Positions 38,601 through 53,600 of a DNA stretch of 64,000 nucleotides are shown here, piece after piece. The DNA is from Acanthaster planci. Taxonomy: Eukaryota; Echinodermata; Asteroidea; Valvatida; Acanthasteridae. The notes under the pieces are model-generated. The model ran no database searches, was not told where the DNA came from, and saw nothing but the letters and a program-made list of their open reading frames with translations. The stretch covers positions 438,055 through 502,054 of the forward strand of contig NW_019091545.1 in NCBI RefSeq assembly GCF_001949145.1, given 5' to 3'. Every line of letters starts with the position of its first letter. Position 1 is the first letter of the stretch. Position numbers and translations under genes: made by a program.

Positions 38601-41600
38601 NNNNNNNNNNNNNNNNNNNNNNNNNNNNNNNNNNNNNNNNNNNNNNNNNNNNNNNNNNNNNNNNNNNNNNNNNNNNNNNNNNNNNNNNNNNNNNNNNNNN
38701 NNNNNNNNNNNNNNNNNNNNNNNNNNNNNNNNNNNNNNNNNNNNNNNNNNNNNNNNNNNNNNNNNNNNNNNNNNNNNNNNNNNNNNNNNNNNNNNNNNNN
38801 NNNNNNNNNNNNNNNNNNNNNNNNNNNNNNNNNNNNNNNNNNNNNNNNNNNNNNNNNNNNNNNNNNNNNNNNNNNNNNNNNNNNNNNNNNNNNNNNNNNN
38901 NNNNNNNNNNNNNNNNNNNNNNNNNNNNNNNNNNNNNNNNNNNNNNNNNNNNNNNNNNNNNNNNNNNNNNNNNNNNNNNNNNNNNNNNNNNNNNNNNNNN
39001 NNNNNNNNNNNNNNNNNNNNNNNNNNNNNNNNNNNNNNNNNNNNNNNNNNNNNNNNNNNNNNNNNNNNNNNNNNNNNNNNNNNNNNNNNNNNNNNNNNNN
39101 NNNNNNNNNNNNNNNNNNNNNNNNNNNNNNNNNNNNNNNNNNNNNNNNNNNNNNNNNNNNNNNNNNNNNNNNNNNNNNNNNNNNNNNNNNNNNNNNNNNN
39201 NNNNNNNNNNNNNNNNNNNNNNNNNNNNNNNNNNNNNNNNNNNNNNNNNNNNNNNNNNNNNNNNNNNNNNNNNNNNNNNNNNNNNNNNNNNNNNNNNNNN
39301 CTCTTAACAAGAAGTGTCAGTGTTAACAATTTCAACTGAGTGTTTGAGATAAACGTTTAGGTTGTTTCTCTTAACAAGAAGTGTCAGTGTTAACAATTTC
39401 AACTGAGTGTTTGAGATTCACATTTAGGCTGTTTCTCTTAACAAGAAGTGTCAGTGTTATTGTTATTGTTAGGAACAATCACTCTAGATACAGTCGGCGA
39501 GACTTTTCCGCTTTTCAAACATGGACACAACCCTTCCCTCATCCCTCGACGGAATGCCTGATACTGAAATGTGTAAATGATTGGGTTTAAGACACTTGTC
39601 AACATGGCGGGAATGTCACTGAATGTATAAATGAGCAAACAGGCTAAGGTCTTGGAATTGTCAGATTTTTCATAGGACGCTCGGACGACCACCACAATGA
39701 TCATGTGAATAGGCTGAGTGGTCCCGTACAAGACAACAAAGATGCCAGTAACAAGCAACATTAGACGGATGACTCGCCGACGAGCACTGATTAACTCAAT
39801 GGCGTGACTGGGAGGTGAATGCAGCCCACCGCTCACCTTAAGTGTCGTAATGATCTGGTAGTAAGCCCAGATCATTGCAGCCAATGGCAGCAGAAACCCC
39901 ATGACAAATGGCATGAAATGCCACTCCCATGTATGGTTATAAACACAGAGGGCTGCATCCCCCTCATCAGTGTAAATACCAAAGAGATGGATAAGGTACA
40001 GGATGAACCCTCCCACCCATGCTGCTGTAACAGCCACGCCCACTCTTTGCCTGGAACAGATTTGCTCGTACCTCAGCGGATGAACAATTGCAACATATCG
40101 CTCAAGCGATATGATGACCAGATTGTAGACAGACACAAATGAAAAGGATTGAAAGAGGTAATTACTGTAGAAGAGATGGCAGAAGATGTGGGTGAAGGGA
40201 GTGACCTTGACCTCTGAGGGAATGCCCAGCAGTTTCAGGACATTAGCGAGTAAGAAGATGAAGCAAGTGAGAAGATCGGAGCTAGCCAGATTCAGCAGCA
40301 AATAGTTGGTGACAGTCTGAAGATGTTTCGCTCGCCTAATGGTGATACAAACCAAGAGGTTACCTACTGCCCCAGTGGAGGCTACTACCATCATTATATA
40401 TACGATAACCTCACCTTGCTCCAAAAACTCAAAACCCATGGTTGCGTCAATTCATTCAGTATTTACGTTCAAAAATGAGTTATCAATCTTGGAAAGATGG
40501 TAGTAATTGTTTATCTTCGTTGTCTGTTCAGAATTGAAACCCCGGCAGTTTTCTTGTGAGCATCATGAAAGTACAGAAGATACATGTTGAATGGCATTTA
40601 GATAATATCTGTTTATAAATGCCCATTTCATTTGTGCCTTCAGGATGGACAAGGAGTAAGCAGGAATTTTATCTCTTCATCAAATAAGAGTGGGTTTTTT
40701 TTGAGCCTACGAAAGTGAAGTTGTTGTGTGATGCAAATGGAAGAACACTTCCCGCTGGTTTTATTGTCGACGTTAAAGTTTCATCTTGATTTTTTCTTCG
40801 TCTTCATCAAGGCAAGGCAAGACCAGTGGATGTTTCCCTTCAATCTGCACAAAATGGTAAACAGTGTAATAGCTGGGTGACCACCAGATCTGCAGATCTC
40901 GCTCTACCTAAAGGTCTTCATTAATGTATTTAAAAAGAAAAATGCCTTTGCCTTGTTTGTTTAATGAGCAGCGTAGACTTTGGGGTGTTTTCTCTTAAAA
41001 TATCAGAGATAGAGACAAATAGTTCCAACTAAGAAAGAATCATTTTGTTTGGCTTAAATATCAAAATGGACAAAAAGAATGATAGTACTTACTAGTTTAG
41101 AATGACATGTCTGCCGTCCAGCAGCTATCAGATGTATCAGGCCTCCAAAGTACCAGTGAGATGACACTCTTTCTCTGGAAGGATTTTCAGTAATGGAGCC
41201 AGTATTTTCCTTTTTTTTTTCAATTGTTCGATGACTCAGGATGGAAGAACTCTCAATGCATTGCTGCACAGCTGTTGAAGATACTGAAACTTAACCCATT
41301 CATTTTGCTCAAGACCTCTGTTTAATCAGCTGGGCTAGCAGTAACATCTATTTTAGCCAAGCAAACCTTCAGTCGTCATAAAGTCGGAAGGATGCATTCA
41401 GCTCTTCTTCTTGATCTGACTGGATTGGTGAACTGACAATGATGTCTTTTCTTCAGTGATTCATTTTTTATACCTCAGGTATCACTAGTCTCACCATGAG
41501 TGTTAATGCTAGTCGGAAGATTGTATCTCTCATGATTAAAAGTAACTCTCAATTCCACTGCCAACAGAATAAAACTTCAAAGAATTCATATCCAACTTGG

Positions 41601-44600
41601 GATGAAATGAGTTTTTGGATTAATGAATAACATTCTGTTTACACGATGCTTACATGTAAGTCCTACGAGGTCTAAATACTAGTCATCAATATTTTGTCTG
41701 CAGTATTTTAGGAATTCTCATAAATAATATCAACCATTCTGTTTCACAGATTTTTTTTCACTTTCTATTTAGGTAGTTAATGATTTCTTAATCAATAGCA
41801 CACGGGTCTTTTAATGTACATTGGTTTTTGCCAGACTATCTATCATACATACTTGCTTTTAAGAGAGTAAATTACATACAGGATTCTGGATTGCACTTTC
41901 TGTTTTTCCAAGAAGACACATACCAAATATCATGTCATTGAGAATGAACCTTTCCTTAAGTATTGATGATTGTCCAGGCAAGTGCAATAAGAAAGTCCTT
42001 TGTGACATTTATCATGTCTTGATATCGCCTCAAGTTCCATTAATTTCAAAAGTTGAAGACTTCTGCAAACATTGCATCATTTGTAATGTGCAGTTAATGT
42101 CTGTGTCGTCATTTGCTCTCCGTTTTGATCTCATTTCTCCAATCTGTTTAAGTTCCGCATACTTTTGTTTCCCTTCACCAAATGAATACTGTGGCATTTA
42201 ACGATCTTTGATAGATAAGCTCATATTAAAATACTTTGTATTTGGTTACTCCCTTGTACATGTAGTATAAATAAAAGTAATCAAAGGCACTCTCTCTGGA
42301 CAATTAAAGGCATACTCTCTACCCTGACAAATGACTTTTCTAACTGAATTGTTAATTTTCCAATGAGTCCTGGAAAAAACTGATGCTAAGAGATTAAATA
42401 CCTGAGAATTGACTCCTTTTCATCTTTGATGGTTTGGCCTTTTGCTGCTCATGAGGGGGTCTTTTTGCCTTTTCCTGGTGATGCCCCTAGCTATGCTTGT
42501 CTACTCTTCTTAGAAACCCTGCTTTTTTCCTGGGAGAACAAAGATACTTGATTTCTCTTTTGTAACATTGAAGAATTCATTATTTTCTTAAACATCCGTG
42601 GTTAACTCAGATATGAATCTCAAAAGGAGGGATTGTATTTGGATTATGACCAAAGATCCCAATTATGGAAAAGTTTGGATTATTAAACACCCTGTTTTTT
42701 CCTACAGTCGCCCAAGAATATGTATGTCAAGAATATCAAGCGCTGGGTGATACCATTTCTGGAGAGGTGTGAGAAACAGGCTCCTGGACAAAAGAAGGAG
42801 TTGATGACACAATATATGCTGACCATGGCTAAGGTGGGGGAAATTGCTGTCTTTCTCACAAAGACTGTTAGAAAACCAGCTTTGAACAAAAAGGTTATAC
42901 TTCTTACCGCATATCAGCTAATGATAGAAACTCAATTCTAAGCAAACTGAATCACTAAAATTGAAATGTGTGTAAAAGAAAACAGTTTTTTCCACCGGAA
43001 GTACTTGTCTTGCTGGGAGAAAATCCTCATTAGATTAAATGAATTTTTTTTTTGTTGCCAACAGGAGGATTTGACCAACTGCGTGATGATATTTGAAAAC
43101 TCAAAGCCAACGGTGAGAATAGTCAAGAAAGAATAATCCCATTCTTTCAATTCTAGTGAATTTCTCTAGTTATTTTATGTGCAAATGACTCTACATGTAG
43201 ATGACCAACCACCATCTGTAACCATAAGGATAAATGTTATTTCGTTTAATGTGCTAGTTTAGTAGTTGGTTATCAGCATAACAAAGTTTGTAGTGGATAA
43301 CCTGGCTTTTACTCACATGATTTGTTTTATTTGAACAGATTCCAAATGGTATTATCAAGGAGAGTGACTATTTGATGAGTCTAGCATTGCAGTGTGTGTA
43401 CGCCAGTGATCGGGATGACCAGCTAAGTCATTCCCTAGCCATCTTGGATTGCATGCCAAGAAGAAGTTTCGGGTAAGGTCCTGCACACACAGTGTGAAAT
43501 AAAACGGGCAATTCCATCCCGACCAACTCTTCCGGTTCTACCTAAGGGGGAGGTGTAAGTTTTATTGTTTGCCTCTGTCTAAGGACTCTTCTCCATCTCT
43601 CTCAAATCAGGATGCAGTCAGAGGAGATGTCCAACCTCCATAACCGACTGGGTCATCTCTCGGACCATCTCCGAGCAGCTGAGATCCTGATCAAGCATGA
43701 CGTGCCCAAGCCTCCGCGATTCATACGAGATTCTGAGACAGATGAGGACCAGGCCAAGGCATTGATGATCAGACTGTCCAGGCAGGCAGCGAGAAGGTAA
43801 GACAAGGAACTGTGCTAAACGTAAATAGTATGAATGGGTTACCAGCTAAAATTTCTTACAATGTAAATTGCTTGTCACTGGTATTTAGCTGGTATTTGCC
43901 TAGCAAATTAATTTTTCTTAGCAATCTTTTCCACCTTGCAGACCCATCATGCAGTTCATCTCCTCAGAAGTATTAAAATGAAGAACTGCAGAACAAACTC
44001 TGACTGATATCATACATGTACGTGTATTTCATGGAGACGCAAAGAAATGTGGTTCATCTGCATGTGTGCTTTCCTCAACTAAATATTCTGTGCTCAAAGG
44101 GTCAATGCAGAATTTTATGCCTGTGCTTCAAAACCATAAACAGCAGTCGTTAGATCTACATGTATTGCCACTGCTTGAAATCAGTGCTGGTGTCACTCAA
44201 CCAATGTAATTGATATTGATGATGTCCATTGATTATCAGTCATCATATCTGAGTGGATCCTAAATTGTGGATAGTAAGACACAATTGAAAAAGACCCCCA
44301 CACGTTTTCTGAATGGTTTATTCAAATTCTTTGTTCCCATTTGATATTTGCCTGTTGCCAGGAAGTCACCATTGAATGCCGGGGATTGGAAACAACTTCT
44401 GAGGGATATGTTGGAGCTTCAACGCAAGGTCTACACCTGCTTGGAGCCTCAACTCTGCTACGAGGTAACAGAGGTTCACAAAATCATCTGTGCATGGAAC
44501 TTTTCATCAAAGTATTGCTTCATGTGTGCTATTTACTGTGTGGAAATGAATTCTAGGGTTCCAGTAATGTTCTCGCTCCCTCCAAATGATGTTTGAACTT

Positions 44601-47600
44601 CTTGTCAAAATTTAGATCATCTTGAAGGCTTTGCATTTCACCGTTCAAATTTCTCACATTATTTCCACCTACACAACTGCATTCCTTGCATTTTTCAAAC
44701 AATTCAGAATTTGACAGCTCATGTTACCTTAATTTGGTTGATCGCCAGCTGATTATGGCAGAATGAGATTGATAGTGCAATTTGCTCAGCTGTTTTTGCT
44801 TTGTCTTCTTCTATCTGCCATCCTTAGATTTACACTGAGAGCTTACTGGGATCCAGCTCCCTTTCCAACATCCAGCTGGCTGGTGAGATGCTGACGCGCT
44901 CCTCTTCTTCCTCTCAAGACCCTGTCTCCACCTCTGGTGACCATGGTGGGATCGCATCATCTGCAACATCACGGATCAGCTACAAGAGGTCGGTGGAGCT
45001 GGTGCTGTCAGCAGCTAAAGAATATTTCAACTCGTCTGCTGATCTGATGGATTCTTGCATGGATTTAGCCAGGTTAGGATATTAAAGAATCTCTTTCTTC
45101 TTGGAAACAAGTCTTGTAGCCTAGCTGTTGTGGCTGCCCTCTGTTTCTCAGGCTTGAGAAGCCAGTCTGTTAGCCTGGCACTGAGGTGTGCCTTATGTCT
45201 GTTTCACACGCAGGTGTTGTCTTCAGCTGTTGCATGACTGTCCACCAGGTGTGCAGGAAGAGTTAGATCTCATAGCTAGCTTGGCTCTTCTTGATGACTA
45301 CAATGTCTCCATTCTCCCTTTACAAGGTAGGCTAAATAGGATATTGAACAAGGCTATAGAACCTCAAAATATCTTTTGGAAATAATATCAAATAAAACAC
45401 TGTGATTTTAGAAATCTTATTTTAGAGAGCCTTTTTTTTCTTATGATTGAAGTTGGATTGTAGAAGACAAAAATTGTAATATTGGATTTACCATTCAATG
45501 ATTAGCCTTGACCTCTGCAAACCCTTTAATTTGTTTGTGAGATGTCTGCTCTTGTAAGCAAAAGGTTGTGGGTTTTCATCTTCAACTTCAGTAAATTTGT
45601 GGTGTAAATTTCCTCTAAAGTTCACAGGAACTTTGCTTACATTGCTAATCAATTACATATTCAAAGGATAAACGTCAAATACTCAACTTTACAACACTCA
45701 ATCCCAAAAACTTCAATCAAGAGATAATGGTTTTATATCTTGGGTTCTTTTTCAGTGAGGTTGTGTGCAGATCGTCTGGAACTTATCCAAAAAGTTTTGT
45801 CATCAATGCAGAGCTCCTACAGGGACTCAAAGCAGGTACAGAAATTCATTTATCCAGTCTTGAAAATAGCTGTTTTCAAAAGCTCTATTCATTACAAATG
45901 TTGCATTTGCCCAAACTGGAATGTGGATATTTTAGTTTCTACCATGTAAAAGTTTCAATTTCATTTCAATTCTTAACTCTACTAAAAAAGGAGAAGTGAT
46001 TGGCTTTACCAGCAATTGAATTTCTGTGTGTTAAATACAGCTTCTTCGTCTAGCAAAATTATTACGTGTCTCGGGTACCAGTGAAGTAGAGAGAAAGGGC
46101 CAAGTGTTGTTACAAGTTGCTGAGGCTGCTTTGGCTGCTGCAGACTACCGGGCAATGCACCATACATGCATTGAGCTGATACAAGCAGGTTATAGTCCAG
46201 GATGGAGCGTGTGCTACAAACTGGCCAAGGCTGAGGAATTCAGAGATCTCACCGCAAAGTGAGTCATTAAAGATTGTTGAAGATTATCATTTCAAACAGT
46301 CCATTGTGTAGAGTTTTAGTGGAATGTTTAACATTTACATTTTCTTGTTGATCATATAGACGAGAGCTGCTAGCCTTTTCACTTGCTCATTGTGAGGAGG
46401 CATCGCTTGAAGTCATCCTTAAAGCCAGGAATTCTTTGGAAATGCAGGTTGGAGACATGTACAACAATTTTTCCCTTTTGGTATTTTTTAACCATAAATC
46501 TCAAGGTGTTTTTACTAGAATCTTCAGTCCTTGTGAATCTGCAATACCTCCTTTGTACTTAATGTTTCTGGAGCATTTGTGGCCACATCAAATTCTGTTA
46601 AACACCTGTCATACCTGCTGCGGGGAGGTTTGGGTCAACCTCAAGAAAGCAATTCTCACTTCGCACACGATAGTGACCTTTAACCTCTCTCATTGTACCT
46701 AGATATTGTGTCTGTCAGTAAATGTCCATTCATCATCAAGTGTGCCAACAAATCCTCCTGCAACCTCTGCTGCTGATGATGATCATGGTGAGGTTGCTAT
46801 GGAAACAGAAATTGAGACACAGCCATTACAGGTAGCGCTATGGAAAAAGAAAATTAAAAGGTTAAATATGAATTTCATAGCCAGTTGAAATGAGACACCA
46901 CCTGAGAAGAAGTTTAACCCTATTTCCAATTCCCAGTCCAAATCGTGAACCAATTTCATGGAGTTCTTGAGCAAAACTATCTCGGCAAATGTCAGCTGAA
47001 ACTATTTACAAGTGTTAATCATAAAGAATTTTGGTGGGTAAGCAGTTTTGGCTAAATTAATTGTTTCTTTGCTTATGCAATTTCTGTGTTTTTGTACAGA
47101 GCAGGTATGACATGCCAAGATTAATGCCATTTAGTTCTAACATTATGTTTAAGTGATGATACTAATTCCTTAACAAACTCAATTCCAATTAGTAAAATAT
47201 TAAAAAGGTTTTGTACCTAAATTATCCAGCATGAAGATCAGACTGTACTTCAAGCCGCTCTCGGCAAAACCACAGCCAAGACCAGACAGGTTTTGGCTGC
47301 CACAAGCACTACAACCAAAGCAGTGCTGGCTGCGGTCGGTGACAGAAGATGGTGGAAGGACACATTGAAGTGGATGCGTCCTCTGGCTGGAGGCAGCCAT
47401 GGTACAGAGGAGGAATATGGGGTCAGAGGTGAAGGGAATGTCAAGATGGATCATCATGGTTGCCATCCGTTTTACAGGATGGTGATCGATAATCATTTTG
47501 TTGCAATGGTAAGTCTGAGGTTTTGCTGCATTGTTTGAAGGGTTTATGGCTGCAGATTTTCTCTTCATTTTCCAGTATATGTGTGTGTCTTCCTTTAATG

Positions 47601-50600
47601 CAAAAATTGCACACACAGTGACTTGTTATTCAAAATCAGTTGGCAACCGATTTTCTCTTTACATGTACTTTGGTTGCCTGTAAAAAGATGAGATAACCTG
47701 GCATATTTGTTTCACAAATTGGTTAAAGTGAACTTTTTGCTGATATCATCTCGGTTAAATTTTGTTGATGATAAGAGTGAACAGGTTCCCTGACCTATCA
47801 AATCAGTGCTAAGACAAGCCTGCTTAAAGTCTACTTTTATATTTCATTGCTGATTTTGACTTTTTTCAGGAACAGATGAATTATGGGCTATACCGTGAAA
47901 TGCAGATTGACAGGACGCCATTGAAGCTCAGTCAGGATCTCTTACATGCTGGATTGATGGAGGGAACCAGTGAACCTAATCTGGTTGCACAAAATGAAGG
48001 TTGAGATTGCCAATTTTAGTCGTTTTTGAAATGAACTTTTTGAACGTTTCTTTTCAAATCAGTCATTAATTTAAAACTTAACTCTGATGAGACCCTGGTT
48101 TGAAGCTCCAATATGTTGGTATTTTTTGCAGTTTTATTACAAGCAGCACTGGAAGTCATGACCTTTGACCTCACTCTTGGCCTTTGCTATTTGCTAGCAT
48201 TACCAAATGTAAGTACATGTGTTTGGTTTAATGACCAATAATGCATGCTTTTGACATTCCCAGAGCTTGTAAAAATACAAACTTGAAATTTTTTAAGCAA
48301 TTTATTTTCTCTTTTGAACAGCCTTTAGATGCCGAGCATTGCTTTGAGCAACTTCCACGTACTGCCATGACCCTACAACTAGCAGCCTATTACTATGCCC
48401 TCCAAATCCATCACTCCGCCCACCCCAGTCAAGTCACAACCCTCGACCCCGCCTACCGCCTGACCCCCAGTAAGCTGATTGATCAGGTGGTGAGTCAGGT
48501 GACTGGTGATAGTGGCCGTGATTGGTCGGAGGAACAAAAGGGGTTGGTGTCTCAGTTGCAGCATTACGTGGAACTGTTGGCTGATTTTACACAGGCCGAG
48601 GCATTACGGGCTTTAGGAAGAGGTGAGACGCTAGACTAGACTGTACTGCGATTTGTACGACTGTCAAGGGCAGTATGTGGCTTAGTTATGTTTCTTGAAG
48701 GTGTGACCTGGTTTCAATTCTAGCTGGCCTTGGCAGGCTTGGACTTGGCTTGGCTGGGAATTTTGGTTTGGTTGGGTTGGGCTGGGCGTGGCTGAAAGAA
48801 TATTTGATTCAGTAAGGATGGCTTGCAATGGATGAATTCATTTGATTGGTTGAGTTAGGTCATATTTCTGGTTTAGTGAGATGGGTGTGTATTGAGTTTG
48901 TTTTCAGTTTCACAAAGTCTGAATTCTAGTTTGAGTTGTGGTTGTGTTATTTCAATCATTGTGTCCAATCGAAATACTTTCTTTGGCAGGTGTTGATGTC
49001 GCTAGATTCACACAGGACAGCAATTACAAACATGAAACCATTCTTGGCCTTGCAATGTAAGTTGGTCAGTTGACTACATGTAGCAATATGTAGCAATCAT
49101 TCTAGTTAAGGAAGCCTTCTGCTTAGACAAGTTTCTATTTTTTTCAACAGGTTTCATAGTCTGACTGATGCTTTGGTCTCTCAGAGATAGGATTAGAGAA
49201 TGACAATGAATCATTAAGAGGAGTTCTTTTTAGAAAAATTCAGTTGCATTTTCCGCCTGTTTTGCTCAAAATGACAGGACAACAGAAGAGGAAGTGTACA
49301 AGCTTTCTGTCTCGTTAGCTCAGCGTTACCAGCTGCCACTGTGGGAGGTGTACATGACTCATCTGGAGTATCTCTTCTCAGATAGTGGGTGAGTTTGTAT
49401 GCCTGTGCATCTAAGACGAATGTCCAAAATGAGACATTAGCTCTGACGTGGCACCATGTTTCCACACAAGTCAAACTGTCAAATACTATATGAAATTTTA
49501 AGCCTGAACATTGTTTGTTTTTATCGAAGGATGCACAGATGCTCAGATACCCTGGAATTAGTTGAGATATATTCTCACTTTCATATCACAATTTGGTAGA
49601 GTTTGTTGATGGGTTAACTGAGCATACTTATTTTTTGTTTGGTTGTTTTGGGTTGTTTCTTTGAAATGTTAAATCTCTTGTTTTTGCTAATTGTGAGATA
49701 CATAAAGTTTCATTACAAAACAAAGAATTAGAAATATTTATGGGGACTAGACAAGGGCAGAGTAAATCAGAGATATTCTTGCAGTGATCTGAATTGACTA
49801 AATAATAGGAATATCAACCTTATCCTTATACAACAGCATGTCAACTCCAAAACTTGAAGAGTATGTCACCAATGCCAACATACTACCTACTTTGGTCTCA
49901 CAACCGTCAGACTTCTATGATCGTCTCAATCTCTACGTCTTCCCAACCATAGAGGGCAATGATCACAACCGCCTAATTTATTATTACTCACTTCTCCTGA
50001 ACTGTGGGTCAAAGGCCAAAGGTGATTCAGTGACCCCCGAGATGCATATTAAATCACTGAAGAAGTTGAAAGCAGCAGCTCCAGGTTTGAATTAAACATT
50101 TTTAGAGTTAATGTCATTTGTATTTGTTGCAAAGCTGAAATTTTGTGTGTTAAAGAAAAAATATGCCAAAGTCTTAAGCTTTGCTTTAATTAACATTCTG
50201 GGTTGTCTGTTTGAAAAGTTGTGGTTTTTCAAAATAATTTCTTGGTTTTCTTATTTTTGTGCTGTAAAAAAGGTTGATATGTTTTTGTCTGCTTTTCTTG
50301 AAGTTAACTTGATGTTTAATCTTATCATTCCAAGGCAGTTATGACAAAAAAATTATCATTGTAAAGGAAACAAGTTGACAAATTTGCAGGTAATTGATAA
50401 AAGTCATTGGGGACAATATGTACTGACCTATGGCCTTAGTGTGGCATGGTCATGCTGTTTGACACTGATGAATATTCATGTTTCTTGGTATCAGGTCTTG
50501 ATTACAAGAGTTTACTGGACAGTCAGAATGACCCGGTGGATGTGATTGGGCCAGTGTTGAGTGGATCAAATGTTCATGTTATCGCTAAACTAGCTGCCAA

Positions 50601-53600
50601 GATACCACTACAGGTAACACAGGGTAGTACAGGATTATGACTTGGTACTCTTGCTGAGGCTTAGTATTAATTGGACATTGCTTAAAGATGAGGCCGTTAA
50701 GGCGAGCCTCATTTTGGCCAATATGGCTTCTCAGGACAGTGTTAATTTCTGTTTAATTGGGATGAGATAATGGAGAATATCTCCATTTCCTTGTGGACGG
50801 GATGCCAGTCCATCACAGGTTGTTCCCCAGCTTATGCTGGTACCCACTTCTACTCCTATCACAGAGAGGCAAGTAGAAGTAAAATACTTTGCCGAGGCAC
50901 ACAACCCATGGTCACCAGCTGGATTGGAACCCGACTCTCTGATCTTGACCCCTAAGCTGTTGCTACTTAGCCCCCTCTTTACTATGAATCCGAATCAATA
51001 TTTCTAAGAAAAAATGCATAGAATGTTTACTTATTTATAAAACCAAAACTTTGGTCAGCCAAGATCGGAAACGGCAAAAACTATTTGCTATCCACATTAT
51101 CTGTCTTGGCGTCAGTTTTTCTTCCCCTCCTTAATTCATTCTTCACCAAATCATAACCATATCCACCTGTATTAACTTGGCCGTGCATTTATTTTCTTTG
51201 CACTGTCAGGGTGGTGGCAATGTTTCTTCAAGTCAAGTGTTCCTGGCCTACATCATTAAGCTCTTCTGGGAAGGAGACCAAGGTAACAGGAGGATTCCGG
51301 AATCGACAGTAAGTCTTCTCTTTGATCCCTTCTAACTGTTTGTTCATCGTGTTTACTTGACGGGGTTAGCTTCTTTGGTCTGTCAGACCAAACTCTTTCA
51401 GATCCTTCAAAATCTACCGAGAGATGTGTAGGATATTGCATGATTTAGGAAGAAGAGTTCAGCCACACGAGACTTATTGCCCTTCGAGCTTGGACTTTCA
51501 ATGTGTACATTACAGTGGAAGATTTGAAAGATTTCAGAAGATTCCATGCAGAGGTATTTGTTAAGAATTTGAGTACATTTTACAAAGCTGACCGTGTTGG
51601 ATTTGTAATGCTTTGCTGGTGTCAAGGTCAGTTTTCATCGCCGTTGTCTTTACATGAATGGTAAGTTTGTTTGATTTTCCACCCTGGAGTTCAAGGCAAG
51701 TTAATCCAAGGAAATTTGTTTTCGATTTCTCATTGGAGTTCATGGGTTCACAACATTCGGAGGTAGCTTTCCTCGAGCTTGTTTTCTTTCACTACTTTTT
51801 ATTAGGCTGACTGGCTCCATCGATATGAAGCGTGCGGTGAGTTCTTTGCCCGTCTTGGACCAGCCGATTTCACTGCATTCATTGCGAACGTCGTCTTCCG
51901 TGAAAAATCCATCCAGAAGGTTAGCAGAGCAAATCAAATGTCAGTAAGAAATCAACGAGGTCCTTTTTCTGTGTACAGTGTGGAAAAGTTTTGACACAAA
52001 ATAAAAGATAAATGAAACAATGAGGGATGTTGTAATTACAAATGAAACAATTGTCATGTTTCAGAAATATTTCAGTCCAAGAATAAAGCCTTAGATTTGT
52101 TTCTGTTATTTTATGCGTTGCATTGAGTAGCTAACTAGTACTTACTGTAAACATACAGTTCTGTCACCAAACTTTGGTTCAGAATTTTTTGCAAAAATTC
52201 AAAATTCAACAAAACTGTAAGTTTTTAATAATTGTTTTGTACCTCTTTTTTGACCAGTTGCCATATTCTGTGGCCCTATTGGTCTAGAAGATAATTCTGT
52301 GTATACCTTTTAAGCATAAGTAGTGTAATCAGCATGTTTTGTCACATAAACTAACTATTTTTGGACTTGATATGTCTTTGTCAGCTGGACCTTGAGTGTC
52401 GTCAGAACGTCGCCAACCGAGCTTTAAAATTCAGTCGTCAGCAATCCGGGAAGCACAAACTAGCTGCAGCAACGGGGAACTTCACCTTAGACTTAGCCAT
52501 GGAGAAACTTCAACAGTATGTCCGTCATCTACAGAGCTTAGAGTCTGAAGGCGTTCAAGCTCTCATACAATATGATCAGGTGAGATTCCTGTGATTCCTG
52601 AGATTCCTGTGATTCCTCTTTTTTCTAACAGAGTTCTTCAGAGTTAACTGAAAGTTTTAGCTATAGCTAATTGTTACACACGTGTTTATGGGGAGTGGTT
52701 GCAGCTGTTAGTTGTGGCTGCCATAGGCAGACATGTAAGCTCTTGCGAGTGTATACAATCTTTCACCAATCTTTAAACTAATGATAGGGTTATCTACAAC
52801 TTTATGGACATCAGAGTTCACCTCTCAACTGTGTTTTTTTGAGACTTAGTTGATGATAGTCTTTGTTACTGACACTCTGAAATCTTCAAAAGTCAGTCCT
52901 ACATTTTTGTTATATTGCTAACATATTGAATGAATGCTCTCTGTCTTCCTGTAACAGGAAATGTCAACAAGTTATACTGTCAAGTATGATCTGACCCAGG
53001 GTGACCCTGACAAGGTTAGACATTGTTGTGTATTGATGAATTTGAAGATGGAACCGTTTTTTGGGGTACGGCTTTTTACAACTTGCCAGCATCTAAACTT
53101 GAAGTGGAAGTTACTGTATTGTCTCGCTAGTTCAGGAGAGCAGGAAACATGAATCTTGCTAAATCTTTCTCAAAGAGAATTTATCGTTGGTTTTCCTCTT
53201 TTAGCTGCGTACTTTCCTGGTGGACCTGTTGAGTGGCGGCGCAACCCTAGAACTCACTTCCAGACTTCTCAAACTGGCATCCCTGGACCGAGCGACGCCA
53301 TTGTCTGCCATCCAGCACACCTTGCAGACCTTACTGAGTCTCCTGAAAGGGGAGAGTGATGGGGCCATGATTGGGGCGGAGTTGAAAGAGGAACCACTGG
53401 ACATGATGGAGGTGGTACTGCGTACAGTCAGCAAACATGAACAGCAAGGGTAAGACAAGTGGAGACTTGATACATCTCTTTTTGTTCTCTGTTCTCTGGT
53501 CGCAGTACCAGAGCCTAGATCAGATTTTACAAGCCTGTGTCAACTGTACTATGTGATGTAAAAATTTGACTTGGAATGGAGCACTTGAACACTGTTTGCC

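Noticed and set aside
38346-39339. Open frames across the N run at 38478-39300
   Set aside because: Most of their length is unknown sequence. The readable parts are the 67-bp minisatellite.
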